Below, piece by piece: positions 8,937 to 17,523 of a stretch of 51,184 nucleotides of DNA. The stretch comes from JAWLDV01 sp046537975 (GTDB taxonomy: Bacteria > Desulfobacterota > Desulfobulbia > Desulfobulbales > SURF-16), in the NCBI GenBank assembly GCA_046537975.1, contig JBKHJR010000009.1, forward strand, positions 1 to 51,184, written 5' to 3'. The number at the start of each line of letters is the position of its first letter. The stretch's first letter is position 1. The position numbers and the translations under genes were made by a program. A model generated the notes under the pieces. The model saw only the letters and a list, made by a program, of their open reading frames with translations, was not told where the DNA came from and searched no databases.

Positions 8937-10061
8937 ATGCTCAAACCAAAGCATGTTGTGTTTATTCCCTTGTTTTTGTTTGTTTATACCATAATTTTCG
9001 CCAGTGTTGCCAACTCGGCTGAAGATTTTATAATTACTGCCGCAGCCAAACACCGTCTGCAGGAATCCTCAAGGACATCAGGCAGCGCTGAGGCCGCTTC
9101 TGTCATACCCGCTGACCCCGATAATAAGGTAAATACCTGCAGCCAGCCTGCCGTTGCCTCTCTTCCCTCACTTACCAGAAGCATTACAGCCAAGGCCGCA
9201 ATTATCAAGGATGGAATAAGCGGCAGAGTGCTCTATGCCCATAATCCGGACCTGGAACGCCAGCCGGCCAGTACCATAAAGGTCCTTGCCGCCCTCATCG
9301 CTCTTGATAATCTCAAAGACCGGGAATGGGTTTTTACCAGTAACAGGGCCTCCGGGATGCCCAGATCCAAGATTTATTTGAACCGGGGAAAGTCATACTA
9401 TGCCCGTGATTTGATAGAAAGTCTGCTTATTTCCTCTGCCAACGATGCAGGCGTGGCTCTGGGAGAAACAATCGCCGGTTCCGAATGGAGTTTTGCCAGG
9501 ATGATGACTGCCAAGGCGAGGGAGCTTGGAGCCAGTAATACGGTATGCAAGTCAGCTACCGGACTTACCCGTCGCGGTCAGAAGTCAACGGTCCGGGATC
9601 TGGCCACCATCTTTGATAAGGCGATGGAAGATCCTGATTTTGCGGATATCCTAAGGACGAAAAAGGGTTATACCAGCTACGGCAGGCTGCTTAGAAACCA
9701 TAATAAGGCATTGTGGCGGATAAAGGGGGCTGTGGCCGGTAAAACCGGCTATACCAATGTCGCCAGGCAGACCTACGTCGGCCAGTTCAAGCGTCATGAT
9801 AAGGAGATAATCGTCGCTGTCATGGGAAGCGAGACAATGTGGAGCGATATAAGCAGACTGGTGAATACCGGTTTCAGGGTCTGGGGAGATGAATTGTCCC
9901 CTGCACCGTCCCGGGCAGTTTTGGTTGCCAATAAGAAACAAAAACCTGCTGAAAACAAGAAAGGGTCAATCGATCAGGATGTGGCCAGACTCAGAGCCGA
10001 ACTGCGTAATGATGAGTCCTCATCTGTTATTTCGGGAAGCAAGAAATCCCCATCCATGTAA
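8937..10061 (+). CDS. dacA: D-alanyl-D-alanine carboxypeptidase (peptidase S11)
   Basis: 374 residues with an N-terminal signal peptide (about 1-28). The S11 serine-peptidase motifs are complete: SxxK as S112-T-I-K115, SxN as S167-A-N169, and KTG as K269-T-G in the context GKTGYTNVA. The family removes the terminal D-Ala from peptidoglycan pentapeptides (PBP5/6 type) in the periplasm, which limits cross-linking. A C-terminal basic tail is present, but no clear amphipathic anchor like that of E. coli PBP5. The GGAGGGAGGT ribosome-binding site defines the start. The stop codon abuts the TTG start of the next gene, so at least dacA, the cyclo-ligase homologue and tatC look co-transcribed. Confidence 0.9.
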   Translation: MLKPKHVVFIPLFLFVYTIIFASVANSAEDFIITAAAKHRLQESSRTSGSAEAASVIPADPDNKVNTCSQPAVASLPSLTRSITAKAAIIKDGISGRVLYAHNPDLERQPASTIKVLAALIALDNLKDREWVFTSNRASGMPRSKIYLNRGKSYYARDLIESLLISSANDAGVALGETIAGSEWSFARMMTAKARELGASNTVCKSATGLTRRGQKSTVRDLATIFDKAMEDPDFADILRTKKGYTSYGRLLRNHNKALWRIKGAVAGKTGYTNVARQTYVGQFKRHDKEIIVAVMGSETMWSDISRLVNTGFRVWGDELSPAPSRAVLVANKKQKPAENKKGSIDQDVARLRAELRNDESSSVISGSKKSPSM

Positions 10062-10775
10062 TTGGAAAAGCCGCAGTTAGATATTATTCAAGAGGAGAAA
10101 ATCAGGCTGCGCCAGGAACTTTCAGCCGGGCTGACAAATCTGCGGGAACCCGGCAGGGTCGCTCAGCAGCTTCGGGGCTTTCAGCCTTATCGCCGGGCCG
10201 AACGAATTTTCGTCTCACCTGCCAGAGAATTGAGCCAGGTGCGGATTAATTGCCTTGTGGACGGTAAGGAACTGATTGTGGCAGGTCCGGCCTTAAAGAG
10301 TGGAATCTATGGATTTCAGGCTTACTCTATTGATTTTAAAGATCTTGAACATGCCGTATCTTTTAAAGGAATAGAAAAATACGGTAATCTGCTTGATCTG
10401 TCCAGGAAGCAGCCTGTAGACCTTTTCCTGACTGATGGACTCGCCTTAAACGATGATGGTGTCCGGCTGGGTGACGGCAACGGTTTCTTTGATCTGGCCT
10501 TCGCCCTCCTGGTCCGGTCATGCCCCGGAAACGCCTGGAGTCCGGTGGTAATGGCCTGCAATCAGGAACAGGTCATATCTGAGCAGATCCCCCGAGCCCC
10601 CTGGGATATAGATGCAGATTTCTATATATCTTCATCGGGTTTTCATGAATTTAATTCGCAAGCCAGTCAATCCCGTAATATAAGAGAAAAAGGTCCCATT
10701 TTCTGGCAGCAGCTGTCTTATGAAAGAATCAAAAAGGTAACTCCTTTATGGAACATATGGAAAAACAGGAGCTGA
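10062..10775 (+). CDS. Divergent 5-formyltetrahydrofolate cyclo-ligase family protein
   Basis: 237 residues, read from a TTG codon directly after the dacA stop; no ATG lies nearby. The N-terminal helix with EKIRLRQELSAGL and the motif region DLFLTDGLALNDDGVRLGDGNGFFD (about 120-144) correspond to the family's ATP/substrate loop (usual form GxGxGYYDR). In typical enzymes this protein would convert 5-formyl-THF to 5,10-methenyl-THF with ATP. Here the final YYDR is FFDL, so the conserved Tyr and Arg are changed and enzymatic activity is doubtful. Some family members are non-enzymatic. The 3' end overlaps the start of tatC by 28 bp, suggesting translational coupling. Confidence 0.65.
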   Translation: MEKPQLDIIQEEKIRLRQELSAGLTNLREPGRVAQQLRGFQPYRRAERIFVSPARELSQVRINCLVDGKELIVAGPALKSGIYGFQAYSIDFKDLEHAVSFKGIEKYGNLLDLSRKQPVDLFLTDGLALNDDGVRLGDGNGFFDLAFALLVRSCPGNAWSPVVMACNQEQVISEQIPRAPWDIDADFYISSSGFHEFNSQASQSRNIREKGPIFWQQLSYERIKKVTPLWNIWKNRS

Positions 10776-11508
10776 CCCAGCATCTCAGAGAGCTGAGGGA
10801 CAGCTTGGTACATTCGCTTATCGCCGTGGGCATAGGTTTTGCCGTCTCATACTATTTCATCGAGGGAATCGGCCAGTGGTTTCTGGCCCCTCTTTATAAG
10901 GTGTTGCCGGAAGATTCCAATCTTATATTCATCTCTTATCAGGAAGCCTTTTTTTTTATCTAAAACTGGCTCTGGCTGCCTCCGTAGTCATAGCCAGTCC
11001 GGTTATTTTCTGGAAATTCTGGTCTTTTGTGGCCCCCGGGTTGTACAGCCATGAAAAAAAGGTTCTCCTGCCTTTTTCGGTTATTTCCTCTCTTTGCTTT
11101 ATAGGCGGAGGCGCCTTTGCATATTATGTTGTCTTTCCCCCTGCCTTCGATTTTCTGTTAGGGTATACCAATGAATATCTGAGCGCTATGCCTACGGTAA
11201 AAGAGTACTTTTCCCTGGCTTTGAGGCTGTTGATAGGTTTCGGTATAATCTTTGAGATGCCCGTTTTCATGGTCCTTCTGGCCCGGCTCGGTATCGTTGA
11301 TTGCAAAAGACTTCATAAAAACCGTAAGTATGGAATTGTGGCCGCTTTCTTGGTTGCCGCTGTAGTCACTCCCACTACTGATATAGTTAATCAGCTTCTG
11401 ATGGCCTTGCCCTTGATTATGCTGTATGAAATCAGTATAGTTGCCGTATGGCTTTTCGGTAGAGGAAACAGCAGAGAGAGTGAACTGGAAAGTGGGGATG
11501 CAGAATAA
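10748..11508 (+). pseudogene. tatC: Twin-arginine translocase subunit TatC, interrupted by a frameshift at a T9 run
   Basis: The first part (10748-10963) encodes MEHMEKQELTQHLRELRDSL... to FISYQEAFFF and then hits TAA. Reading continues in the -1 frame as YLKLALAASVVIASPVIFW and runs to 11508 with the rest of a normal TatC, including the FEMPVFMVLLARLGIV loop-helix. The break falls exactly at nine consecutive T (10949-10957). A tenth T would restore EAFFFYLKLAL, which matches the conserved EAFFxYLK of TatC. TatC is the multi-spanning receptor for folded RR-signal proteins. The cause could be a sequencing error in the homopolymer, transcriptional slippage at the T run, or a real mutation. The remainder shows no decay, which argues against an old pseudogene. 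Confidence 0.85.
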
Positions 11509-11597
11509 TAAATGACGAAAAAGAGGCAGGAAACTGTAAAGGTCTTGAGTCTTAAGCCCACGAATCTGAAACTTAAAATTTTGAGTCTTGAGCTTTG

Positions 11598-12188
11598 ATG
11601 GAATATATCGCGATCATAGTAATTGCTTATCTGATTGGCTCCCTCCCTTTTGGCCTGCTGGTGGGTAAACTTGCCGGTATTGATGTCCGCAGGGCCGGCA
11701 GCGGCAATATCGGAGCTACCAATGTGAGTCGGCTGCTGGGCAGAAAGTTGGGGCTGATCACCCTTCTGCTGGATATAGGCAAAGGCTATCTCCCCATGCT
11801 GGCAGTTTCCACTTGGGGAGCGCCGGTAGAAATCACCATGTTCACCGGCCTGGCTGCCTTTCTGGGCCATCTTTATCCTGTGTATCTCGGATTCAGAGGA
11901 GGGAAGGGAGTGGCTACCGCTCTCGGAGTCTTTATTTTTCTGGACTGGATAGCGATTATCATATCTCTCGTTCTGTTCGCGGTAGTGACAGGGGCTACCG
12001 GATTTGTCTCCGCAGGCTCCCTGACTGCCTCTCTGGCCATGGTAATACTGCTCCTGGCCTTTCACGGCATGGACAGTTACTTCTGGCTGGGAGCAGTTGT
12101 AGCCCTGTTGATCTGGTGGAGGCACCGCGGCAATATCAGACGATTAGTCCGGGGTGGGGAGAAGAGCTGGAAAGATAAAGGAAAATAG
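11598..12188 (+). CDS. plsY: Acyl-phosphate:glycerol-3-phosphate acyltransferase
   Basis: 196 residues, multi-spanning. The PlsY signature motifs are present: SGNIGATNVSR near the N-terminus, the central GFRGGKGVAT loop that binds the phosphate, and several hydrophobic spans (about 3-22, 75-97, 108-160). PlsY transfers an acyl group from acyl-phosphate to glycerol-3-phosphate at the inner face of the cytoplasmic membrane, the first step of phospholipid synthesis. The ATG at 11598 is preferred over the TTG immediately before it. It sits between tatC and a J-domain gene with short gaps and probably shares their transcript. Confidence 0.93.
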   Translation: MEYIAIIVIAYLIGSLPFGLLVGKLAGIDVRRAGSGNIGATNVSRLLGRKLGLITLLLDIGKGYLPMLAVSTWGAPVEITMFTGLAAFLGHLYPVYLGFRGGKGVATALGVFIFLDWIAIIISLVLFAVVTGATGFVSAGSLTASLAMVILLLAFHGMDSYFWLGAVVALLIWWRHRGNIRRLVRGGEKSWKDKGK

Positions 12189-12190
12189 AC

Positions 12191-12511
12191 GTGACCGAAA
12201 AAGACTGGAAGAAGATAAATGCTGCCAGGGAAGTCCTGGGATTGGGAGAAGAGGCCACCCTGGCTGAGATAAAAGAAGCCTATCGCCGGCAGGCCAAAAG
12301 GCATCATCCGGACTTGACAGGGGCAGGGGATGAGAGTTTGGAGCAGGAGCAGAGCCGAACCATGCAGGAGATAACTGCTGCCTATAAGGTTCTGCTGAAC
12401 TACTGCGATAATTTCCGTTATCCCCTGGTCAGGCCTGATGATGAAGAGATGGATCCTGAAGACTGGTGGATGGACCGTTTCGGTCAGGACCCTCTCTGGG
12501 GCAAGCAGTGA
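12191..12511 (+). CDS. Stand-alone J-domain protein
   Basis: 106 residues, starting at a GTG two bases after the plsY stop. The J domain spans about 8-75: REVLGLGEEATLAEIKEAYR, the diagnostic HPD tripeptide in KRHHPDLTG, then a helix with AAYKVLL. A short acidic/aromatic tail (DPEDWWMDRFGQDPLWG) follows. J domains stimulate the ATPase of DnaK-type Hsp70. Lacking the Gly/Phe and zinc regions of DnaJ, it is a class III type co-chaperone, perhaps for a specific client. The gene is convergent with the foldase at 12522, with only 10 bp between them. Confidence 0.88.
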   Translation: MTEKDWKKINAAREVLGLGEEATLAEIKEAYRRQAKRHHPDLTGAGDESLEQEQSRTMQEITAAYKVLLNYCDNFRYPLVRPDDEEMDPEDWWMDRFGQDPLWGKQ

Positions 12512-12521
12512 GGTTTATTTA

Positions 12522-14006
12522 TTAAAGATTCAACCTTTCCCTGTTGACCCTTACCTCGCTCTCCTGCTTAAGGTAGCTTAGCCAGGCATTTATAAGCTGG
12601 TTCTGTTTTTCCTGAACCAGCTTTTCCCTGAGTTCCTCTTTCTCTTCTTCAATTCGGTCAGGATCAGGTTTCCTGATCTCATTGAGATGGATAACATAGA
12701 AAGAATCCCCGGAGTTGACCACTTTTTGTGGATAAGGCTCTTTCTCGGTCAGGGTGAAAGCGGTGGAGGTTACCCGGCCTGGCAGTTCAGCTTCTCCATT
12801 GTTTCGGGAAAAGAAAGCGGAGCTGGAAACTGTGGTGCCGGGTATTGACTCTGCCGCTGTTCCCAGGTTGTCATTCTGCTGACGGATCTGTTCAAGGATG
12901 TTTTCCGCCTTTTCTCTGGCCAGACTCCTGGCCAGATCTCTTTTCATATCCTTTACCACTTCTTCTCTTACTGCTGCCAGTTCGGGTATACGGGGTTTCT
13001 GGCGATCTTTGACATAGATAATGAAGTAGCCCCGGCTACCTTCGATAATTGAACTCAGTTCACCTTCTTTTAGTTGAAATATTTTGTTTAAGGCAGAAGG
13101 ATTGTCGGATAACGGTTCAGGGGCGTTATTCCTGGAGAAAAATTCTGTCTCTTCGGGATCTATACTGTTTTTACGGGCATAAGCCTCCAGACTGCCGGTC
13201 TTAATAATGTTGTTATAAGCCTTATTTGCCTGGGCAAAGGCCCCGGTATCCTTTTTTTCCTGGCTCAGTTCCTTTTCTAAAGAGCCGTTGGCATCTTCTT
13301 CGCTGAAATAAAGGTACTGCAGCTTGACCCTGGGGTCGGTCTTGTAGTTATTCTTGTTGTCCTGGAAGTATTTTTTTAATTTTTCTTCTTGGATTTCCAC
13401 CTGGTCAGTAAAGTCCTCGCCCTTAAGAACTGCATAGTTGATCTGCCTTTCAGAAAGAAAATAGTCAACAAGCTTTTTAATCTCCAAAGGGGAGATGTCG
13501 CCGAAATTCTTTACGTAATCGGTAACCTTGTTGGTCAGGATATCCGAACGGATGCCGTCTTCAAATTTGGTAGGGCTTAGCCCCGCATTTTTGAGCACTT
13601 CTTCGTAACGTCCCCTGTCAAAGGAACCCCCGGCCTGGAAAGCTGACATGTTTTCTATGGTTTTTTGTACTTCAAGATTACTGATGTGTAAGCCGCTCTT
13701 CTTTCCTCCCTGTTGTAGCAGGGCCTTGTGGATCAGTCGATTAAGTACCTGTCTCTTCAGGTCTAACTGGTCCTTCACTCCTTCCGGTATACTTCCGCCG
13801 AATCTTTGCCGGTACTGGTCAAGGGTCTGCTCATAGGTCTGCTGATAATCGTCATAGGTTATAGGTTCGTCATTTACCGTGGCTACGTCATTGCGGCCCG
13901 GGCCCTGATTGACCCCGACCCCCCAGAACATGAATACAACAATGATGGCCACGACAGTCGCCTGGATATAAGGTGATTGTGCTTTCCGGCGTAAAAGGGC
14001 AAGCAT
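12522..14006 (-). CDS. PpiD/SurA-type membrane-anchored periplasmic foldase with parvulin domain
   Basis: 494 residues. A single N-terminal transmembrane anchor at about 16-33 (ATVVAIIVVFMFWGVGV) is followed by a SurA-N-like helical chaperone domain (VNDEPITYDDYQQTYEQ..., about 40-190). A parvulin-like PPIase region lies at about 230-355 (LSSIIEGSRGYFIIYVKDRQ), with a second such segment near 390-445. This is the PpiD layout: a foldase facing the periplasm near the Sec exit that helps outer-membrane and secreted proteins fold. The parvulin domain is divergent, so catalysis is uncertain. It lies downstream of polA on the same strand, with a 121-bp gap and its own AAGGAAA ribosome-binding site. 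Confidence 0.82.
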   Translation of the reverse strand: MLALLRRKAQSPYIQATVVAIIVVFMFWGVGVNQGPGRNDVATVNDEPITYDDYQQTYEQTLDQYRQRFGGSIPEGVKDQLDLKRQVLNRLIHKALLQQGGKKSGLHISNLEVQKTIENMSAFQAGGSFDRGRYEEVLKNAGLSPTKFEDGIRSDILTNKVTDYVKNFGDISPLEIKKLVDYFLSERQINYAVLKGEDFTDQVEIQEEKLKKYFQDNKNNYKTDPRVKLQYLYFSEEDANGSLEKELSQEKKDTGAFAQANKAYNNIIKTGSLEAYARKNSIDPEETEFFSRNNAPEPLSDNPSALNKIFQLKEGELSSIIEGSRGYFIIYVKDRQKPRIPELAAVREEVVKDMKRDLARSLAREKAENILEQIRQQNDNLGTAAESIPGTTVSSSAFFSRNNGEAELPGRVTSTAFTLTEKEPYPQKVVNSGDSFYVIHLNEIRKPDPDRIEEEKEELREKLVQEKQNQLINAWLSYLKQESEVRVNRERLNL

Positions 14007-14127
14007 GGAAAATTTCCTTTGTCAGTTTAAATTTTAAGTTCAGAGTTCCTTCAGAGTTCCGGGTCCAGGGTTTGCCAACTTACTCCTTGAACCTTAAACC
14101 ATATAAACTGTTAATTATATAACCTGT

Positions 14128-16830
14128 TTATTTTAATGAAGCAAGGTTATAGGCGCTTGATAAGTTAATCTGAAGAGGGACGCCCAGCTCTATGACTGAT
14201 TCCATTTTGTTTTTGATTAATTTTTCTGTATCGCCCAGTTCCTCTTCCGGGACTTCAAAGATCAGTTCATCATGGATTTGAAGAAGCATGCGGGCGGCCA
14301 ATCCCTTGTCCCGGAGGGCCTGATCCGCTGCAAGGGCGGCAAGTTTGATTATGTCTGCAGCCGATCCCTGAATAGGGGTATTCAGAGCGGTGCGTTCAGC
14401 GAATTCCCTCCTGTTTCTGTCGCTGCTGTTGATATCAGGCAGGACGCGTCTTCGTTTAAGCAGGGTGGTTACGTATCCCTGATCCCTGGCCTTTTCGGTT
14501 ATTTCCTGCATAAATTTTTTAATACCGGGATAGACATTGAAATAGCGGGTAATGAACGTATCCGCCTCTTTCCGGCTGAGCCCCAGCTGTTCGGAGAGGC
14601 CGTATGCTCTCATGCCGTAAACTATCCCGAAGTTTATCGACTTTGCCACCCTCCTCATACTGGGGGTGATGAGAGCGGGATTGACCCGGAATATTTCCGC
14701 TGCGGTCTGGCTGTGGATATCGCGCCCCTGCCTGAAAGCTTCCAGCAGGGTTTCGTCCCGGCAGTAGTGGGCCAGTACTCTGAGGTCGATCTGGGAATAG
14801 TCCGCTGCCAGGAAAATATAGCCCTTTTCGGCAACAAAGGCTTCTCTGATTTTTTGGCCCTGTTCACCGTGGACCGGAAGATTCTGCAGGTTAGGGTTGC
14901 TGCTGCTCAGGCGGCCGGTGGCGGTGACAGTTTGATTGAAAGAGCAGTGAATACGCCCTGTCCGGGGATTTATCAAAGGATAGAGTTTGTCTACATAGGT
15001 AGATTTCAACTTGCTGAGAGTGCGATAGGTCAGGATCTCTTTGGGCAGTTCATGGTAAGAGGCAAGTTTTTCCAGGACCTTGATATCTGTTGAGTATCCA
15101 GTTTTAGTCTTTCTGCCGTATGGCAGCTGAAGCCGGTCAAAAAGGATATGGCCCAGCTGTTTCGGTGAATTTATATTGAACTCTTCTCCGGCAAGCAGAT
15201 AAATTTTCTCTTCCAGTTTTTTTATCTCAATATCGAATTCCTTAGATAATTCGGTAAGGATTGCCGGATCAACCTTGATACCGGTTTCCTCCATCTTTGC
15301 AAGAATAGGGATCAAAGGTGTTTCCAGGTTGACAAAAAGATCGTCAAGTGCGGCTTCCTTCAATTTCGGCTCAAAGTAGTGCCAGAGTGCCAGGGTGGCT
15401 GCCACGTCTTCACAGGCATAAGCACAGGCCTCCTGCAGGTCAGTGAATATAAAGGCGTCGCCGCTTTTGTCTCCTTTGGTCACTTCCTGGAAGGAAGTCA
15501 GATTCAGGTTCAGGTGGGCGCTGGCCAGATCGTCTAATTTATGACTACGCCGGGATGGTTCCAGGAGATAGGAGGCTATCATGGTATCAAACAAGGGGCC
15601 CTGCAGCTTCAGATTATGTTGGTGAAGGATTTTGTAGTCGAACTTGATATTATGACCCAGTTTGATTATTTCCGGGTTGGTCAAAACAGGCTTCAGGGCC
15701 TCAACTGTCTGTTCCAGGGTTAATTGGCCCGGCTTCAGGATCCGTTCTTTCGTGCGGTGGCCGAGCGGAATATACCAGGCTTCCTGACTGCCGGAAGCTG
15801 TCTCTTCCCGGGGCAGGGCCAAAGACAGGCCGACCATATCAGCATTCAGGAAATCAAGGGAGTTTGTTTCCGTGTCAACAGCCAGAATCTCGGCCTTTTC
15901 CAGCCGGCGGATCACCTCGGTCAGTTCTTCTACACTGGTTATCAGGAAGAAATTATCTGCTGCAATGGATGAGGTGACATCTGTTTCCTTGAAATAAGAG
16001 TCAAATTCCAGTTCACGGTAAATCACTGCCAGGGCTTCTTGATTATAAGGCCGGCAGCGGTAATCTTCTTTGTCCTCGGGTATGGGAGCATCGGTTTTCA
16101 GGCGGATCAAGTCCCGGGAAAGGAAGGCCTGATCGCGGTAATCGAGCAGTTTTTCCTTCAACTTGGATTTTTTCATCTCCTCTATATTTTCGTAGAGGAG
16201 TTCCATGCTGGAGAACTGCTGTATCAGTTTAATGGCGGTTTTTTGACCCACCCCGGGTACTCCGGGGATGTTGTCGGAGGAGTCCCCCATGAGGCTGAAA
16301 AGGTCGAGAATTTGCTCCGGTTCAACCTGGTACTGTTCTCTGACTTTATCGTTGTCAAAGACCAGATCTTTCATGGGGTCCCATACTATGGTAGTCTCAT
16401 TGATCAGTTGAAGAAGATCCTTGTCTCCTGATACTATGACAATCGGTTCTCCCCTGCTGCTGAAGTGACTGGTGACCGAGGCCAGCAGATCATCAGCCTC
16501 CATTCCTTCCTGTTCCAGGATGGGGATATTGTATCCCTGGACGATTTTTTTTATATAGGGAATCTGGCAGGACAGATCTTCAGGCATGGCCGGACGATTG
16601 GCCTTGTAATTTTTATAAATCTGGTGACGGAAAGTAGGCCCCCTGGTATCAAAAGCCACGGCAAGATAATCGGGGGATTTTTCCTTGATCACTCTGCGCA
16701 GGATATTGAGAAAGCCGTAAATAGCGTGGGTAGGGAGCCCACGGCTGTTTGCAAGTGGGGATATGGCGTGGTAAGCTCTGTGTATATAGGCATTACCATC
16801 TATCAGGTATAAGCTTGTATTGTTTTTCAT
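14128..16830 (-). CDS. polA: DNA polymerase I
   Basis: 900 residues from the ATG at 16828-16830. An upstream in-frame ATG would add 40 residues outside the family, and the conserved N-terminus starts with LYLIDGNAYIHRAYHA. Domains: 5'-3' exonuclease (about 1-290), 3'-5' proofreading exonuclease with the VDTETN motif intact (near 316-318), and the polymerase domain. Polymerase motif A is ADYSQIDLRVLAH (D677), motif B is RRVAKSINFGIVYG, and motif C is QIHDELIFEV (D854, E855). All three activities therefore look functional. Role: gap filling, primer removal and repair. No good ribosome-binding site precedes the start. The gene is divergent from flgM. Confidence 0.95.
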   Translation of the reverse strand: MKNNTSLYLIDGNAYIHRAYHAISPLANSRGLPTHAIYGFLNILRRVIKEKSPDYLAVAFDTRGPTFRHQIYKNYKANRPAMPEDLSCQIPYIKKIVQGYNIPILEQEGMEADDLLASVTSHFSSRGEPIVIVSGDKDLLQLINETTIVWDPMKDLVFDNDKVREQYQVEPEQILDLFSLMGDSSDNIPGVPGVGQKTAIKLIQQFSSMELLYENIEEMKKSKLKEKLLDYRDQAFLSRDLIRLKTDAPIPEDKEDYRCRPYNQEALAVIYRELEFDSYFKETDVTSSIAADNFFLITSVEELTEVIRRLEKAEILAVDTETNSLDFLNADMVGLSLALPREETASGSQEAWYIPLGHRTKERILKPGQLTLEQTVEALKPVLTNPEIIKLGHNIKFDYKILHQHNLKLQGPLFDTMIASYLLEPSRRSHKLDDLASAHLNLNLTSFQEVTKGDKSGDAFIFTDLQEACAYACEDVAATLALWHYFEPKLKEAALDDLFVNLETPLIPILAKMEETGIKVDPAILTELSKEFDIEIKKLEEKIYLLAGEEFNINSPKQLGHILFDRLQLPYGRKTKTGYSTDIKVLEKLASYHELPKEILTYRTLSKLKSTYVDKLYPLINPRTGRIHCSFNQTVTATGRLSSSNPNLQNLPVHGEQGQKIREAFVAEKGYIFLAADYSQIDLRVLAHYCRDETLLEAFRQGRDIHSQTAAEIFRVNPALITPSMRRVAKSINFGIVYGMRAYGLSEQLGLSRKEADTFITRYFNVYPGIKKFMQEITEKARDQGYVTTLLKRRRVLPDINSSDRNRREFAERTALNTPIQGSAADIIKLAALAADQALRDKGLAARMLLQIHDELIFEVPEEELGDTEKLIKNKMESVIELGVPLQINLSSAYNLASLK

Positions 16831-16999
16831 TAATTGAATGTTAGGCTGGCGGATTAAATTTACCTTGACTCCTGCGTACCGTTTATTTTTTGGATTTGCT
16901 GGAAAATAACGGAGATGCAGCAAATTACCATTTGACAGAGGGCAAATCAAATAAATTAAGTTACAAGTCTTAAAGCTGAAAAAAGAAGATATTTTTTGT

Positions 17000-17026
17000 T
17001 AAAGTTTGGTAGCGAAGAGCCGATCA
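17000..17026 (+). promoter_or_regulatory. Sigma-28 (FliA) promoter of flgM
   Basis: TAAAGTTT at 17000-17007, an 11-bp spacer, then GCCGATCA at 17019-17026. This matches the flagellar sigma-28 consensus TAAAGTTT-N11-GCCGATAA at 15 of 16 positions. It lies 88 bp before the flgM start codon on the same strand, as expected for a class 3 flagellar promoter that controls its own anti-sigma factor. Confidence 0.9.
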
Positions 17027-17114
17027 ATAAATAAATTGAAAAAAAAAGTCTGTTTTTTAGTGAAAAAAGGACAAAAACAGTAAATACAAGGTGCCTCAAG
17101 GAAGGGGGCTTGCT

Positions 17115-17420
17115 ATGAAAGTAACTGATATTACTTCTCAACTTAGTACGGAATATAAGCTGGAAAATAAAAAGACCAGACCGGATCAGGAAGAACAGCA
17201 GCAGATAGATAAAAGGAGTGGCGATAAAGTTGAGATCTCTTCCCGCTCCAGGGATATCCAGAAGATGGAGGAAATGGTTAAAGCTGCCCCTGAAGAGAGG
17301 ACCGAGCTGGTTCAGTCCCTGAAGCAGAAGGTGGAGAGCGGTGAATATAAGGTGGATTCCCGGGAGGTTGCCGGTAAGATGCTTACTGATTCACTGGAAG
17401 AACAGTCTCTACTTTCTTAA
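17115..17420 (+). CDS. flgM: Anti-sigma-28 factor FlgM
   Basis: 101 residues from the ATG at 17115, chosen because AAGGAAGGGGG stands just upstream and the FlgM N-terminus (MKVTDITSQLS) begins there. The C-terminal half is the sigma-28-binding part: VEISSRSRDIQKMEEMVKAA, then QSLKQKVESGEYKVDSREVAGKM. FlgM holds FliA inactive until the hook is complete and is then exported through the flagellar machinery. It is transcribed from the sigma-28 promoter at 17000-17026, away from polA and towards the selenopeptide gene and fliW/csrA, which read in the opposite direction. Confidence 0.9.
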   Translation: MKVTDITSQLSTEYKLENKKTRPDQEEQQQIDKRSGDKVEISSRSRDIQKMEEMVKAAPEERTELVQSLKQKVESGEYKVDSREVAGKMLTDSLEEQSLLS

Positions 17421-17443
17421 ATAGAGGCAGTAAAGATCCATTT

Positions 17444-17476
17444 AGAGAGGCACCAGTTTAAAGCTGGTGCCTCTCT
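17444..17476. terminator. Perfect 13-bp hairpin between convergent flgM and the selenopeptide gene
   Basis: AGAGAGGCACCAG at 17444-17456 pairs perfectly with CTGGTGCCTCTCT at 17464-17476 around a 7-nt loop. It lies 23 bp after flgM and 47 bp beyond the proposed stop of the minus-strand peptide gene. It is probably a bidirectional terminator, but neither side has a run of T, so intrinsic termination would be weak. It may instead protect 3' ends. Confidence 0.6.
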
Positions 17477-17503
17477 ACGTTTCAGGCGATCAATTCAAGG
17501 TTG

Positions 17504-17515
17504 CCGTACACACGG
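17504..17515 (-). promoter_or_regulatory. Possible SECIS hairpin for the third UGA
   Basis: CCGT and ACGG form a 4-bp stem with loop GTGT, 21 nt after the third UGA and beyond the proposed stop codon. It differs in sequence from the first two hairpins and is the weakest of the three. Confidence 0.25.
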
Positions 17516-17523
17516 TATCGGCT

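Noticed and set aside
10748..10963. Selenocysteine or pyrrolysine recoding as explanation for the tatC break
   Set aside because: The stop is UAA, which is not recoded in either system; the break needs a frame change, not readthrough.
11029..11508. Independent 159-codon gene starting at ATG 11029
   Set aside because: The protein similarity to TatC continues upstream of this ATG in the same frame, so it is the second part of the frameshifted tatC, not a separate gene.
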